Below, one piece after another: positions 1 to 6,134 of a DNA stretch of 9,038 nt. Position numbers and translations under genes: made by a program. The stretch comes from an uncultured Oscillospiraceae bacterium (GTDB lineage: Bacteria > Bacillota > Clostridia > Oscillospirales > Oscillospiraceae). The notes beneath the pieces are model-generated. The model was not told where the DNA came from. It saw only the letters and a program-made list of their open reading frames with translations, and ran no database searches. The stretch's first letter is position 1; each line of letters opens with the position of its first letter. The DNA lies in contig CAJFPI010000213.1 of assembly GCA_904398675.1 (NCBI GenBank), positions 1 to 9,038 on the forward strand, given 5' to 3'.

Positions 1-333
1 GTCGTATTTCTTAAACCAGTTGTAGGCCTCCTCGCCCATATCGTCCCGCTTGGCGTAGAGCTGGATGCGGCCGGACTTGTCCTGCAGGTCGCAGAAACTG
101 ACCTTGCCCATGCCCCGCTTGCTCATCAGCCGCCCGGCCACAGTGACCTCCTGGTTCTCCAGCTCGTCAAAATGGTCCTTGATCTCCTGGGCGTGGTGGC
201 TCACCACGAACTTGGTCTCATGGAAGGGGTCCCGCCCGGCCTGCTGCAGCGCGGCCAGCTTTTCCCGGCGGATGCGGAGGATCTCGGAGAGGTCCTGCTG
301 GGCCTCCTGGCCCGGTGTCTTCTGTTCTGCCAT
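1..333 (-). CDS. lysS: Lysine--tRNA ligase, N-terminal part (runs off left edge)
   Basis: Class II lysyl-tRNA synthetase charges tRNA-Lys with lysine in the cytoplasm. Only the first 111 codons are in the window. The translation opens MAEQKTPGQEAQQDLSEILR and continues through an R-x-K-L helix, the 'DPF' segment, and the start of the OB-fold anticodon-binding domain: VTVAGRLMSKRGMGKVSF, then CDLQDKSGRIQLY, at about residues 63-95. This order is typical of bacterial LysS. The ATG at 331-333 follows a GAGAGGAGA Shine-Dalgarno at good spacing. It lies 15 nt after the greA stop, so the two are almost certainly co-transcribed; a greA-lysS pair is common in Firmicutes. The C-terminal catalytic core lies outside the window, so intactness cannot be judged. 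Confidence 0.95.
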   Translation of the reverse strand, partial: MAEQKTPGQEAQQDLSEILRIRREKLAALQQAGRDPFHETKFVVSHHAQEIKDHFDELENQEVTVAGRLMSKRGMGKVSFCDLQDKSGRIQLYAKRDDMGEEAYNWFKKYD

Positions 334-348
334 TGATCTTCTCCTCTC

Positions 349-828
349 TCAGCGCTCGATGGTGTCCACGGTGTACTGCATGGGCCCCTTGGGCGCGTCC
401 ACTGTCACGGTGTCCCCCGCCCGGGCGCCCATCAGGGCCTTGCCCACCGGGGACTCCTCGCTGATGGCGCCGGCCTTGAAGTCAGACTCCTGGCTGCCCA
501 CCACCCAGAAGGTCATGGACCGCCCGCCGCCCACGGGGGTGATGGTCACCTTGCTGCCGATGCTGACCACGTCGGTGGAGATCTCGTCCTCCTCCACGAT
601 GACGGCGTGGAACAGGATGTTCTCTACCTCAGCGATCCGGGAATAGAGCTTGCCCTGTTCGTTTTTCGCCTCGTCGTACTCGCTGTTTTCGCTGAGGTCG
701 CCAAAGCCCCGGGCCACTTTGATCTGCTCGGCCACCTCGTCGCTGCGGGTGGTCTTGAGGTAGTTCAGTTCCTTCTGCAGCTCGTCAAAGCGGGCCTGGC
801 TCATCTTAAATTCCTGTTTCGCTTTCAT
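349..828 (-). CDS. greA: Transcription elongation factor GreA
   Basis: GreA binds the RNA polymerase secondary channel and stimulates cleavage of backtracked RNA. The 159-aa product matches the usual GreA length of about 158. It has the N-terminal coiled-coil hairpin (about residues 8-77) with the diagnostic tip motif GDLSENSEYDEAK; the acidic tip residues are near D44 and E47. The C-terminal FKBP-like domain follows (about 83-159), including the SPVGKALMG segment typical of the family. The start at 826-828 is preceded by AAAGGTGA at about 9 nt. An internal Met at codon 9 also has a weak AGGA, but the longer form fits family alignments. Expression probably comes from the perfect-consensus promoter at 921-949, giving a leader of about 85 nt. 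lysS follows in the same operon. Confidence 0.96.
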   Translation of the reverse strand: MKAKQEFKMSQARFDELQKELNYLKTTRSDEVAEQIKVARGFGDLSENSEYDEAKNEQGKLYSRIAEVENILFHAVIVEEDEISTDVVSIGSKVTITPVGGGRSMTFWVVGSQESDFKAGAISEESPVGKALMGARAGDTVTVDAPKGPMQYTVDTIER

Positions 829-905
829 TCCTTGCGTTCACCTTTCTTATTGATAATCGTCTGCTGAAGATCGAGATATACTTATTCTATATTATTATTG
901 CGGCT

Positions 906-1676
906 TCACACAGTGTCTGCATTATAGTAATTTTTTCCGTCGCTGTCAACCTTCATTATGGGAATTTGATAGTTTTGTAACATTCCAGCCCCGAAAAGCA
1001 CCGCTAAAAGCTGATCGAAATCGCAGTTTGCCTCCACCTCGTCCCGCAGCTTTGGCGGCAGGCCGAAGTGCACGCCGTTGCGCTGAAGGACCCGCTCCCC
1101 ATCATAGAGGTGGAGCTGGATGGGACTGCGGCTCACCAGCCCCTCCACAGGCGCAAAGAGCAGGAGGGCGTCCGCCTGCTCCATCTGCCGGCGGGTAGGC
1201 GTACGGAGAACCGAGACGCCATACTCCCGGCGCATGGCGGCACAGAAGTCCTCCGCCCCCGCCGGGATCTGCAGCACCAGATACCGGTTTTGCAGCGCCA
1301 GCTCCGTCAGGATCTTTTCAAGCCCATAGCCCATGCGGTCCGCCGCCACCGCCACAGTGGCCGAGGAGGGGGAGATGCCCAGCTCCCCCATCCGCTGCCT
1401 GACCACCAGCGGCGCCATGGCGCGGTGCAGAGCCAGCGTGTCCACGGGCAGAATCCCTCGGCGCGCAAAAGCCTCGCCAAAGGGAAAGTCCACCGGAAAT
1501 ACCGCCTGGCGCACCCCCCGCTGCCGCAGGAGGCGGGCCATGCGCCCCGCCTCCAGCCTCCCAAGCCACCGTCTGCCCTGGGGCAGCGCCCCCTGCAGAA
1601 ACCGCTGTCCAAAAATCATCCGGGGAAACACCTCCCCCTTTTTCCTGTCGTCCGTGTAGGAAATATATCCCAGCAT
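906..1676 (-). CDS. Conserved-looking protein of unknown function, 256 aa
   Basis: I do not recognise this family. The product is 256 aa, soluble-looking, with no signal peptide or membrane segment. Residues about 20-75 are very rich in Arg (RRWLGRLEAGRMARLLRQRG), followed by a hydrophobic strand-like AVFPVDFPF. The middle looks alpha/beta: an Ala/Val-rich strand (SSATVAVAADRMG), a helix, then NRYLVLQIPAG, and later ADALLLFAP. This alternation suggests a Rossmann-like or repeated alpha/beta fold, but no nucleotide-binding glycine motif is evident. The start at 1674-1676 is chosen because AGGGGAGG lies 6 nt upstream. A longer frame to 1778 would begin inside the terminator hairpin and has no ribosome site. 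The C-terminal tail doubles as the greA promoter. No clear promoter is visible between the terminator at 1761-1799 and the start. Confidence 0.7.
   Translation of the reverse strand: MLGYISYTDDRKKGEVFPRMIFGQRFLQGALPQGRRWLGRLEAGRMARLLRQRGVRQAVFPVDFPFGEAFARRGILPVDTLALHRAMAPLVVRQRMGELGISPSSATVAVAADRMGYGLEKILTELALQNRYLVLQIPAGAEDFCAAMRREYGVSVLRTPTRRQMEQADALLLFAPVEGLVSRSPIQLHLYDGERVLQRNGVHFGLPPKLRDEVEANCDFDQLLAVLFGAGMLQNYQIPIMKVDSDGKNYYNADTV
921..949 (-). promoter_or_regulatory. Sigma-A promoter for greA-lysS, perfect consensus
   Basis: On the minus strand, TTGACA (944-949) is followed by exactly 17 nt and TATAAT (921-926), a perfect match to the housekeeping consensus in both hexamers and spacing. 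Transcription should start near 913-914. The element lies inside the last codons of the upstream gene (stop at 906-908) and encodes part of its VDSDGKNYYNA tail. No terminator separates the two genes. Confidence 0.9.
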
Positions 1677-1682
1677 ATCGGG

Positions 1683-1690
1683 CCTCCCCT
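1683..1690 (-). promoter_or_regulatory. Ribosome binding site deciding the start at 1676
   Basis: The minus strand reads AGGGGAGG six bases before the ATG at 1674-1676. This is the only strong Shine-Dalgarno in the upstream part of the frame, so it fixes the start of the 256-aa protein. Confidence 0.75.
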
Positions 1691-1760
1691 GTGTGCCGCC
1701 CATCTGTCGGGGCGGAAAATCGCGGTTTCTGCCGGGAAACGCCGGAAGGGGTGACCCTGC

Positions 1761-1799
1761 AAAAACCTCCTGCTCCACCGTATGGAGCAGGAGGTTTTT
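1761..1799 (-). terminator. Strong rho-independent terminator after the ftsEX-M23 operon
   Basis: A perfect 17-bp inverted repeat (1761-1777 and 1783-1799) encloses a 5-nt loop. The GC-rich core CCTCCTGCTCC is flanked by A and T runs, so the hairpin ends in a U-tract on either strand. It lies 15 bases past the M23 peptidase stop and should end the minus-strand operon. No plus-strand gene reads into it. Confidence 0.92.
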
Positions 1800-1814
1800 T
1801 TAGACATACGCTTT

Positions 1815-3029
1815 TTACCAGGCCTGGACATAGCCGGGCAGATAGGGCAGCGGATCAATAGACTCACCATTCTCTCGGATCTCATAGTGGAGATGGGGAC
1901 CTGTGGAGAGACCCGTGGAGCCGGTAGTGCCGATGACCTGGCCCTGGGTCACGTGGTCCCCGGGACTGACACGGAAGGTCCCCTTGGACATATGGGCGTA
2001 CATGGTGGAGTTGCCCGCGCCGTGGCTGATGACGATGTAATAGCCGTAGGAGCTGCTGTAGGTGGCCTCCAGCACGACGCCGTCCTTGGCCGCCAGGATA
2101 TCGCTGGTGTAGCCCACGCCGCCGATGTCCACGCCGGTGTGGTAGCTCTGGGTCCCCTTAATGGGGTGGGTCCGCCAGCCGAACTTGCAGGTGATGCGCC
2201 GGGCCGTCCGCAGCGGCCAGGCGTAGCCCCCCGCTGTGGCGGGGCCCAGGGACGCCGCCAGCTCCTGCTCCTTGCGCTCGATCTCCGCCCAGACCCTGTC
2301 CTCCTCAGCCTCAATGGCGGCAAGGGCCTCCTCATACTCGCCCATGCCCAGCTCGATCTGCTCGGAGAGGGCCTGGGCATCGGCCAGCTGCTGCTCCAGC
2401 TCATCATTCTGGCTCTCCAGCTCCGCCTTGGCCGCCTCCGTCTCGCTGAGAGAAGTCTCCAGCTCCGCCTTTTTGTCGCTGATCTCCGCCTGGGTTGCCT
2501 TGAGGTTGTCGATCACCCGCTGGTTGTACTCCATGATCTCGCTGGAGGCGTCCAACCGGCCGAGGAGGTCGGCAAAGTCCGTTGCATTGAAGAGCACAGA
2601 CCAATAGGAGATGGCCCCGTCCTCCTCCATCCTGCGGACCTGCTGCAGGAAGGTCTGGTACTGCTCCTCCTCCCGCTGCTCTGCCACCTCCAGCTCTGCC
2701 TGGGTCTGGGCGATCAGATCCTCATAGTTTTGAATCAAAGATTCCGTGTTCTGGATCTCAGCGCGGATCAAATCGCTCTTTTGGTCCAGCAGCTCGATCT
2801 GGGCCAGGGCCTGGCTCATATCGCTGGAGAGGGCGTCCAGCTGGTCCTGCAGCTCCGACTTCTGGCTCTCCAGGCTGCTGGCGTTGTTTTTCAGTGCGTC
2901 GATCTCCGCCTGGGTCACTGCCTTGGCGCTGGGGACCAGCGCCTCCCACTGGACGCAGCCCACCACGAACAGCGCAGCCAGCAGCAGCTGCAGCCCCCGT
3001 TTCCACACGCGTTTCACTCGTTTCACCAT
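1815..3029 (-). CDS. Secreted coiled-coil murein hydrolase, M23/LytM peptidase (FtsEX partner)
   Basis: This predicted cell-wall endopeptidase is 404 aa. It has a basic N-terminus and hydrophobic segment (about 14-27), then an AKA-type cleavage site near residue 38. A long Glu/Gln/Leu-rich coiled coil spans about 40-245, and a C-terminal LytM domain about 262-404. The domain keeps the features expected of an active zinc enzyme: HTGVD (H297, D301), YAH (H346) and HLH (H379, H381). The layout matches EnvC, PcsB and CwlO, hydrolases or activators controlled by FtsEX, and the gene follows ftsX by 29 nt. The start at 3027-3029 is supported by AAAGGAGGAG upstream and by the signal peptide; a longer frame into ftsX lacks both. 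A VVGC sequence (about 23-26) could alternatively be a lipobox. The PG bond cut is not deducible. Confidence 0.93.
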   Translation of the reverse strand: MVKRVKRVWKRGLQLLLAALFVVGCVQWEALVPSAKAVTQAEIDALKNNASSLESQKSELQDQLDALSSDMSQALAQIELLDQKSDLIRAEIQNTESLIQNYEDLIAQTQAELEVAEQREEEQYQTFLQQVRRMEEDGAISYWSVLFNATDFADLLGRLDASSEIMEYNQRVIDNLKATQAEISDKKAELETSLSETEAAKAELESQNDELEQQLADAQALSEQIELGMGEYEEALAAIEAEEDRVWAEIERKEQELAASLGPATAGGYAWPLRTARRITCKFGWRTHPIKGTQSYHTGVDIGGVGYTSDILAAKDGVVLEATYSSSYGYYIVISHGAGNSTMYAHMSKGTFRVSPGDHVTQGQVIGTTGSTGLSTGPHLHYEIRENGESIDPLPYLPGYVQAW

Positions 3030-3039
3030 CTGTAGAGAG

Positions 3040-3049
3040 CTCCTCCTTT
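3040..3049 (-). promoter_or_regulatory. Ribosome binding site for the M23 peptidase
   Basis: AAAGGAGGAG on the minus strand lies 10 bases before the ATG at 3027-3029, in the 29-nt gap after the ftsX stop. It supports the short form beginning MVKRVKRVWKRG over a longer in-frame form that starts inside ftsX. Confidence 0.8.
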
Positions 3050-3058
3050 CCGCAGCCG

Positions 3059-3961
3059 TCACACCTTCAGGAACTGGCGGATGGCCGATACACTGCCGCC
3101 GATGCCGATCAGCATGCCGGCGGCCACAAAAATCAGCGCCACTGGCAGCCACATCTGGGAAAACGACACGATCTCTATAATATCAAAGGCGTCCGACGAG
3201 GAGATCCCGCTGGTAATGAGCCCATACAGCCCCCACTGCAGGAAAAAGGCGATCACTGCGGAGAGCAGGCCCATCAAAAAGCCTTCGTAGACAAAGGGCC
3301 ATCGGATAAACCCGTTGGTGGCGCCCACCATCTTCATAATGGCGATCTCATTGCGCCGGTCAAAGGTGGTGAGCTTGATGGTGTTGGCGATAATGAACAC
3401 CGACACAAGAAACAGCATGGCGATCAGGGCCACGCAGACGATGGTCGCGATATTTCGGATAGTGATAAAGCCATTGCTCAGCTCCTCATAGGCGTTGACC
3501 TTGGCGATCCCCGGCACATCTGCCAAAAGCTCCTTGGTCTCGCTCATCTTGGAGATATCCGCCAGGGAGACCACAAACCGGTGGCGCAGGGTGGAGTCCG
3601 GCAGATCCTGGAACAATTCCTCGTCCTCATATTGAGACTCATAGTCCGCCAGCGCCTCGGTGCGGCTGATGAACTCCGCCCCCGTCACATTGGGCACCGC
3701 CAGGATCTCCTCCCGCAAGGCCCGGGCCTCCGCCTCCGTGAGGCGCTCGTCCACAAAGGCTAAGACGTCGTTCTCCTCCTCCAGCTTTTCCAGGGTGGCG
3801 TTGGCGTTCACCGCCACCAGGGAGAAGGTCCCCATAATCAGGAGGCAGGCTACCGTGATGCCGATGGCGGCAAAGGACATAAAGCCGTGGGTAAACATGC
3901 TGGAGAACCCTTCGGAAATAAAATACTGAAAATCATGTTTGCTGTGCTTACGCATGGACAT
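3059..3961 (-). CDS. ftsX: Cell division ABC-type membrane protein FtsX
   Basis: FtsX is the membrane half of the FtsEX complex, which uses ATP hydrolysis by FtsE to activate a peptidoglycan hydrolase outside the cell. The 300-aa product has the classic four-helix layout: TM1 about 27-51, a large extracellular loop about 52-170, TM2 171-195, TM3 224-249 and TM4 270-295. The cytoplasmic segment between TM2 and TM3 contains RRNEIAIMKMVGAT, the conserved FtsX/MacB-like coupling motif. The acidic extracellular loop would contact the coiled coil of the hydrolase encoded next. The first ATG (3959-3961) overlaps the end of ftsE by 14 nt. The third codon is also ATG (3953-3955, 8-nt overlap) and is better spaced from GGGGTGA, so the true start may be 3955. 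Either arrangement implies translational coupling. Confidence 0.96.
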   Translation of the reverse strand: MSMRKHSKHDFQYFISEGFSSMFTHGFMSFAAIGITVACLLIMGTFSLVAVNANATLEKLEEENDVLAFVDERLTEAEARALREEILAVPNVTGAEFISRTEALADYESQYEDEELFQDLPDSTLRHRFVVSLADISKMSETKELLADVPGIAKVNAYEELSNGFITIRNIATIVCVALIAMLFLVSVFIIANTIKLTTFDRRNEIAIMKMVGATNGFIRWPFVYEGFLMGLLSAVIAFFLQWGLYGLITSGISSSDAFDIIEIVSFSQMWLPVALIFVAAGMLIGIGGSVSAIRQFLKV

Positions 3962-4637
3962 TCACCCCGTACTTTCCCACGCCGTCGCCGATGACGCGGC
4001 CTTTCTCCAACATCACGACCCGCTCGCTGAACCGGTTGACCAGGTCCTTCTCATGGGTCACCACCAGGACCGTTGTCCCCAGCTCGTTGATGCGCTTGAG
4101 GAGGGTCATGATCTCCAGGGAACGGGCAGGGTCCAGATTTCCCGTGGGCTCGTCGGCAATAATCGTGGAGGGGTTATTCACCAGCGCCCTGGCGATGGCC
4201 ACGCGCTGCTGCTCGCCGCCGCTGAGCTCATCAGGCAGGCGGCTGAACTTATTCTCCAGCCCCACCAGCTTGAGCACATAGGCGATCCTTTTTTTGATCT
4301 CGCGGGGCGCCGCTCCCACAGCCCGCATGGCGAACACCATGTTGTCATAAACCGTCTTATTTTCGATCAGGCGGAAGTCCTGGAAAATTACGCCCAGCGT
4401 CCGCCGGAGATAGGGGATCTGCCACTCGGCAATGTTGGAGAGGCTGAACCCGTTGACCATCACCCGCCCCTCCGTGGGGATCACCTCGCCGGTCAAGAGC
4501 TTAATAATCGTGGACTTTCCGGAGCCGGAGGGCCCCACCAAAAAAACAAACTCCCCATCCTGGATCTCCAGGCTCAAGCCGTTGAGCGCCCGGGTCCCGT
4601 TGGGGTATTCCTTCATCACGTCTTTTAAACGAATCAT
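3948..4637 (-). CDS. ftsE: Cell division ATP-binding protein FtsE
   Basis: FtsE is the cytoplasmic ATPase of the FtsEX complex. The 229-aa length is normal for the family. All ABC motifs are intact: Walker A GPSGSGKST (35-43), Q-loop Q86 in IFQDFRL, signature LSGGEQQR (138-145), Walker B IIADEP (159-164), D-loop GNLD (166-169) and switch H195 in VVTHEKD. The LSGGEQQRVAIARAL and ADEPTGNLD wording is characteristic of FtsE. The ATG at 4635-4637 has GGGGAAGAG just upstream. It is the first gene of ftsE-ftsX-M23 and is driven by the promoter at 4709-4737. Confidence 0.97.
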   Translation of the reverse strand: MIRLKDVMKEYPNGTRALNGLSLEIQDGEFVFLVGPSGSGKSTIIKLLTGEVIPTEGRVMVNGFSLSNIAEWQIPYLRRTLGVIFQDFRLIENKTVYDNMVFAMRAVGAAPREIKKRIAYVLKLVGLENKFSRLPDELSGGEQQRVAIARALVNNPSTIIADEPTGNLDPARSLEIMTLLKRINELGTTVLVVTHEKDLVNRFSERVVMLEKGRVIGDGVGKYGVNVHA

Positions 4638-4708
4638 TCTCTTCCCCGCTCCATTATATTTTTATGTAAACCCATCTTCGTGGAAAAATGACAAATAGTT
4701 ACAGAATG

Positions 4709-4737
4709 ATTGTAGCCGAAAAGCCCTCTTACGTCAA
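4709..4737 (-). promoter_or_regulatory. Sigma-A promoter for ftsE-ftsX-M23 operon
   Basis: On the minus strand TTGACG (4732-4737), a 17-nt spacer and TACAAT (4709-4714) match the consensus at 5 of 6 positions each. Start of transcription is predicted near 4702, giving a leader of about 65 nt before the ftsE ATG. Confidence 0.85.
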
Positions 4738-4837
4738 GGGATAACATATGAATAATTTGTGAACGTGCATTTTAAAAATTATTTCGCAAGTCGTTATGTT
4801 AATTTCTTCCATCCCCTCCCCCCGCCGCCGCGCAAAA

Positions 4838-4863
4838 GCGGCGCGCCCCAATGGGCGCGCCGC
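4838..4863 (-). terminator. GC-rich hairpin terminator after the CdaR-like regulator
   Basis: A perfect 11-bp inverted repeat, GCGGCGCGCCC and its complement, encloses a 4-nt loop. On the minus strand it is followed by TTTTG. It lies 26 bases past the regulator's stop. The U-tract is short, so termination may be partial. Confidence 0.65.
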
Positions 4864-4889
4864 CTGACGTCACTGCCGTATGTGCGGGG

Positions 4890-5981
4890 CTACGCGTCAA
4901 TCCCCCGGCTGGTCAAATATTTTTTCACCATCAGGGCCACCTTGAAGGTGATGGCATCGTCAAACTCGCGCAGGTCCAGCCCCGTCAGCTTTTTGATCTT
5001 TTCCAGGCGGTAAACCAGCGTGTTGCGGTGGACAAACAGCTTGCGCGCCGTCTCCGACACATTCAGGTTGTTTTCGAAAAATTTATGTATGGTAAACAGC
5101 GTCTCCTGGTCCAGCGCGTCGATGGGGTTCTTTTTGAACACCTCCATCAGGAACATCTCACACAGCGTGGTGGGCAGCTGGTAAATCAGCCGGCCGATGC
5201 CCAGGTTCTCATAATTGATGATATACTTCTCTGTGTCAAAGACCTTGCCCACCTCAATAGCGATCTGGGCCTCCTTGTAGCTCTTGGCCAGCTCGCGGAG
5301 ATGGTTGGCCACTGTGCCGATGCCTACCACCACACGGTTCTCACCGCCTACCCGCAGCGCCTCCTCCAGCGTTACGGCGATGCGGTTCATCTCCTTTTCC
5401 GGGCTGCTCTCGGACAGCTGGTGGATCAGCGCTACGTCCGCATCCCCGACATTCAGCACATAATCCGCCTGCCGGTCAGGAAACAGGCCCTGGATCACAT
5501 CCACATGGACCGCCTCCGCCTGATCCACATTGCGGATGACAAAGACGCTGCGGGGCACCTCAGGATCTACATGCAGCTCCTTGGCCCGCATATAGATATC
5601 CCCCAGCATGATATTGTCCGAGATAATATTCTTGATAAAGGATCCCCTGTCGTGTTTCTCCTCGTAATACGCCTTGGCCCCATTCAATGAGACGCTGGCC
5701 ACTGCGCACACCGCCCGGCCCACCTCATCGTCGGCCATGACAAAGGCGGCATAGTCAAACTGACTGCCCCAGCCCGCCAGCGCCTTAAAGCTTTTGCCCT
5801 GGTAGGAGATGCAGCGCCCCTCTGCATGGACGATCACATCCACATATTCCGGCCACTTGTTTCCAATCAGTCCCAGATCGCTGCAGGAGATGACAGTGCC
5901 TTCCCCATCCAGGACGCCGATGACCTTATCCGTCGTCTCCTTGATCTGCAGCACAACATTCTGAAAAATTCTACCTGACAT
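4890..5981 (-). CDS. CdaR/PucR-family transcriptional regulator
   Basis: This is a 363-aa regulator of the sugar-diacid/PucR type. The N-terminus (about 1-120) resembles the putative sugar-diacid recognition domain: FQNVVLQIKETTDKVIGVLDGEGTVISCSD. A middle region (about 140-290) contains a degenerate GGDEF-like fold, with VVVGIGTVANHLRELAKSYKEAQIA as in PucR proteins. The C-terminal helix-turn-helix lies at about 307-332 (LNVSETARKLFVHRNTLVYRLEKI) and is diagnostic of the family. The start at 5979-5981 is the Met spaced 7 nt from AGGAGG; two in-frame upstream Mets fall on or before that site. It has its own promoter and terminator and no adjacent metabolic genes, so its ligand and targets are unknown. 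Confidence 0.9.
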   Translation of the reverse strand: MSGRIFQNVVLQIKETTDKVIGVLDGEGTVISCSDLGLIGNKWPEYVDVIVHAEGRCISYQGKSFKALAGWGSQFDYAAFVMADDEVGRAVCAVASVSLNGAKAYYEEKHDRGSFIKNIISDNIMLGDIYMRAKELHVDPEVPRSVFVIRNVDQAEAVHVDVIQGLFPDRQADYVLNVGDADVALIHQLSESSPEKEMNRIAVTLEEALRVGGENRVVVGIGTVANHLRELAKSYKEAQIAIEVGKVFDTEKYIINYENLGIGRLIYQLPTTLCEMFLMEVFKKNPIDALDQETLFTIHKFFENNLNVSETARKLFVHRNTLVYRLEKIKKLTGLDLREFDDAITFKVALMVKKYLTSRGIDA

Positions 5982-5988
5982 CCTCATT

Positions 5989-5994
5989 CCTCCT
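5989..5994 (-). promoter_or_regulatory. Ribosome binding site deciding the CdaR-like start
   Basis: AGGAGG on the minus strand lies 7 nt before the ATG at 5979-5981. The ATG two codons earlier (5985-5987) is almost touching the site and is too close for efficient use. Confidence 0.75.
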
Positions 5995-6044
5995 GTGGGT
6001 GACCGCACACAATCCTGTTTGTGCAATATGCCGGTTCTTTTTTC

Positions 6045-6073
6045 ATTATACTGTCTCTTTCATCAGATTGCAA
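6045..6073 (-). promoter_or_regulatory. Sigma-A promoter for the CdaR-like regulator
   Basis: Minus-strand TTGCAA (6068-6073), a 17-nt spacer and a perfect TATAAT (6045-6050). Transcription should begin near 6038, leaving a leader of about 57 nt that contains an imperfect dyad at 6005-6024. Confidence 0.85.
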
Positions 6074-6092
6074 GAACTTTTTTCTTTTTTCC

Positions 6093-6115
6093 ACAAAAAA
6101 ATGAGATTTTTTTGT
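6093..6115 (-). terminator. A/T-rich dyad downstream of rsuA, weak terminator candidate
   Basis: A perfect 10-bp inverted repeat with a 3-nt loop begins 20 bases after the rsuA stop. It is almost entirely A:T pairs with A/T runs on both sides. The stem is weak compared with the GC-rich terminators elsewhere in the window, so termination is only suggested. Confidence 0.4.
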
Positions 6116-6134
6116 TCATTCTGCCACTTCATGT

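Noticed and set aside
829..920. Riboswitch or attenuator in the greA leader
   Set aside because: The ~85-nt leader is A/T-rich and shows no stable stem, terminator or recognisable aptamer motif.
1677..1778. N-terminal extension of the 256-aa protein to an ATG at 1778
   Set aside because: The extension would begin inside the terminator hairpin with no ribosome site, while AGGGGAGG sits at ideal distance from the ATG at 1674-1676.
1782..3035. 417-codon plus-strand open frame
   Set aside because: It is exactly antisense to the M23 peptidase. Its Leu/Gly/Gln/His-rich composition is what the reverse of a coiled-coil gene gives, and no family motif or ribosome site supports it.
3030..3152. N-terminal extension of the M23 peptidase into ftsX
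   Set aside because: It would bury the signal peptide behind about 41 Arg/Pro-rich residues read out of frame with ftsX, and it ignores the strong site at 3040-3049.
3939..4628. 229-codon plus-strand open frame
   Set aside because: It is antisense to ftsE, whose ABC motifs are fully intact; the plus-strand translation has no recognisable domain.
4851..5690. 279-codon plus-strand open frame
   Set aside because: It is antisense to the CdaR-like regulator and starts inside that gene's terminator hairpin. The GC-rich sequence keeps the frame open by chance.
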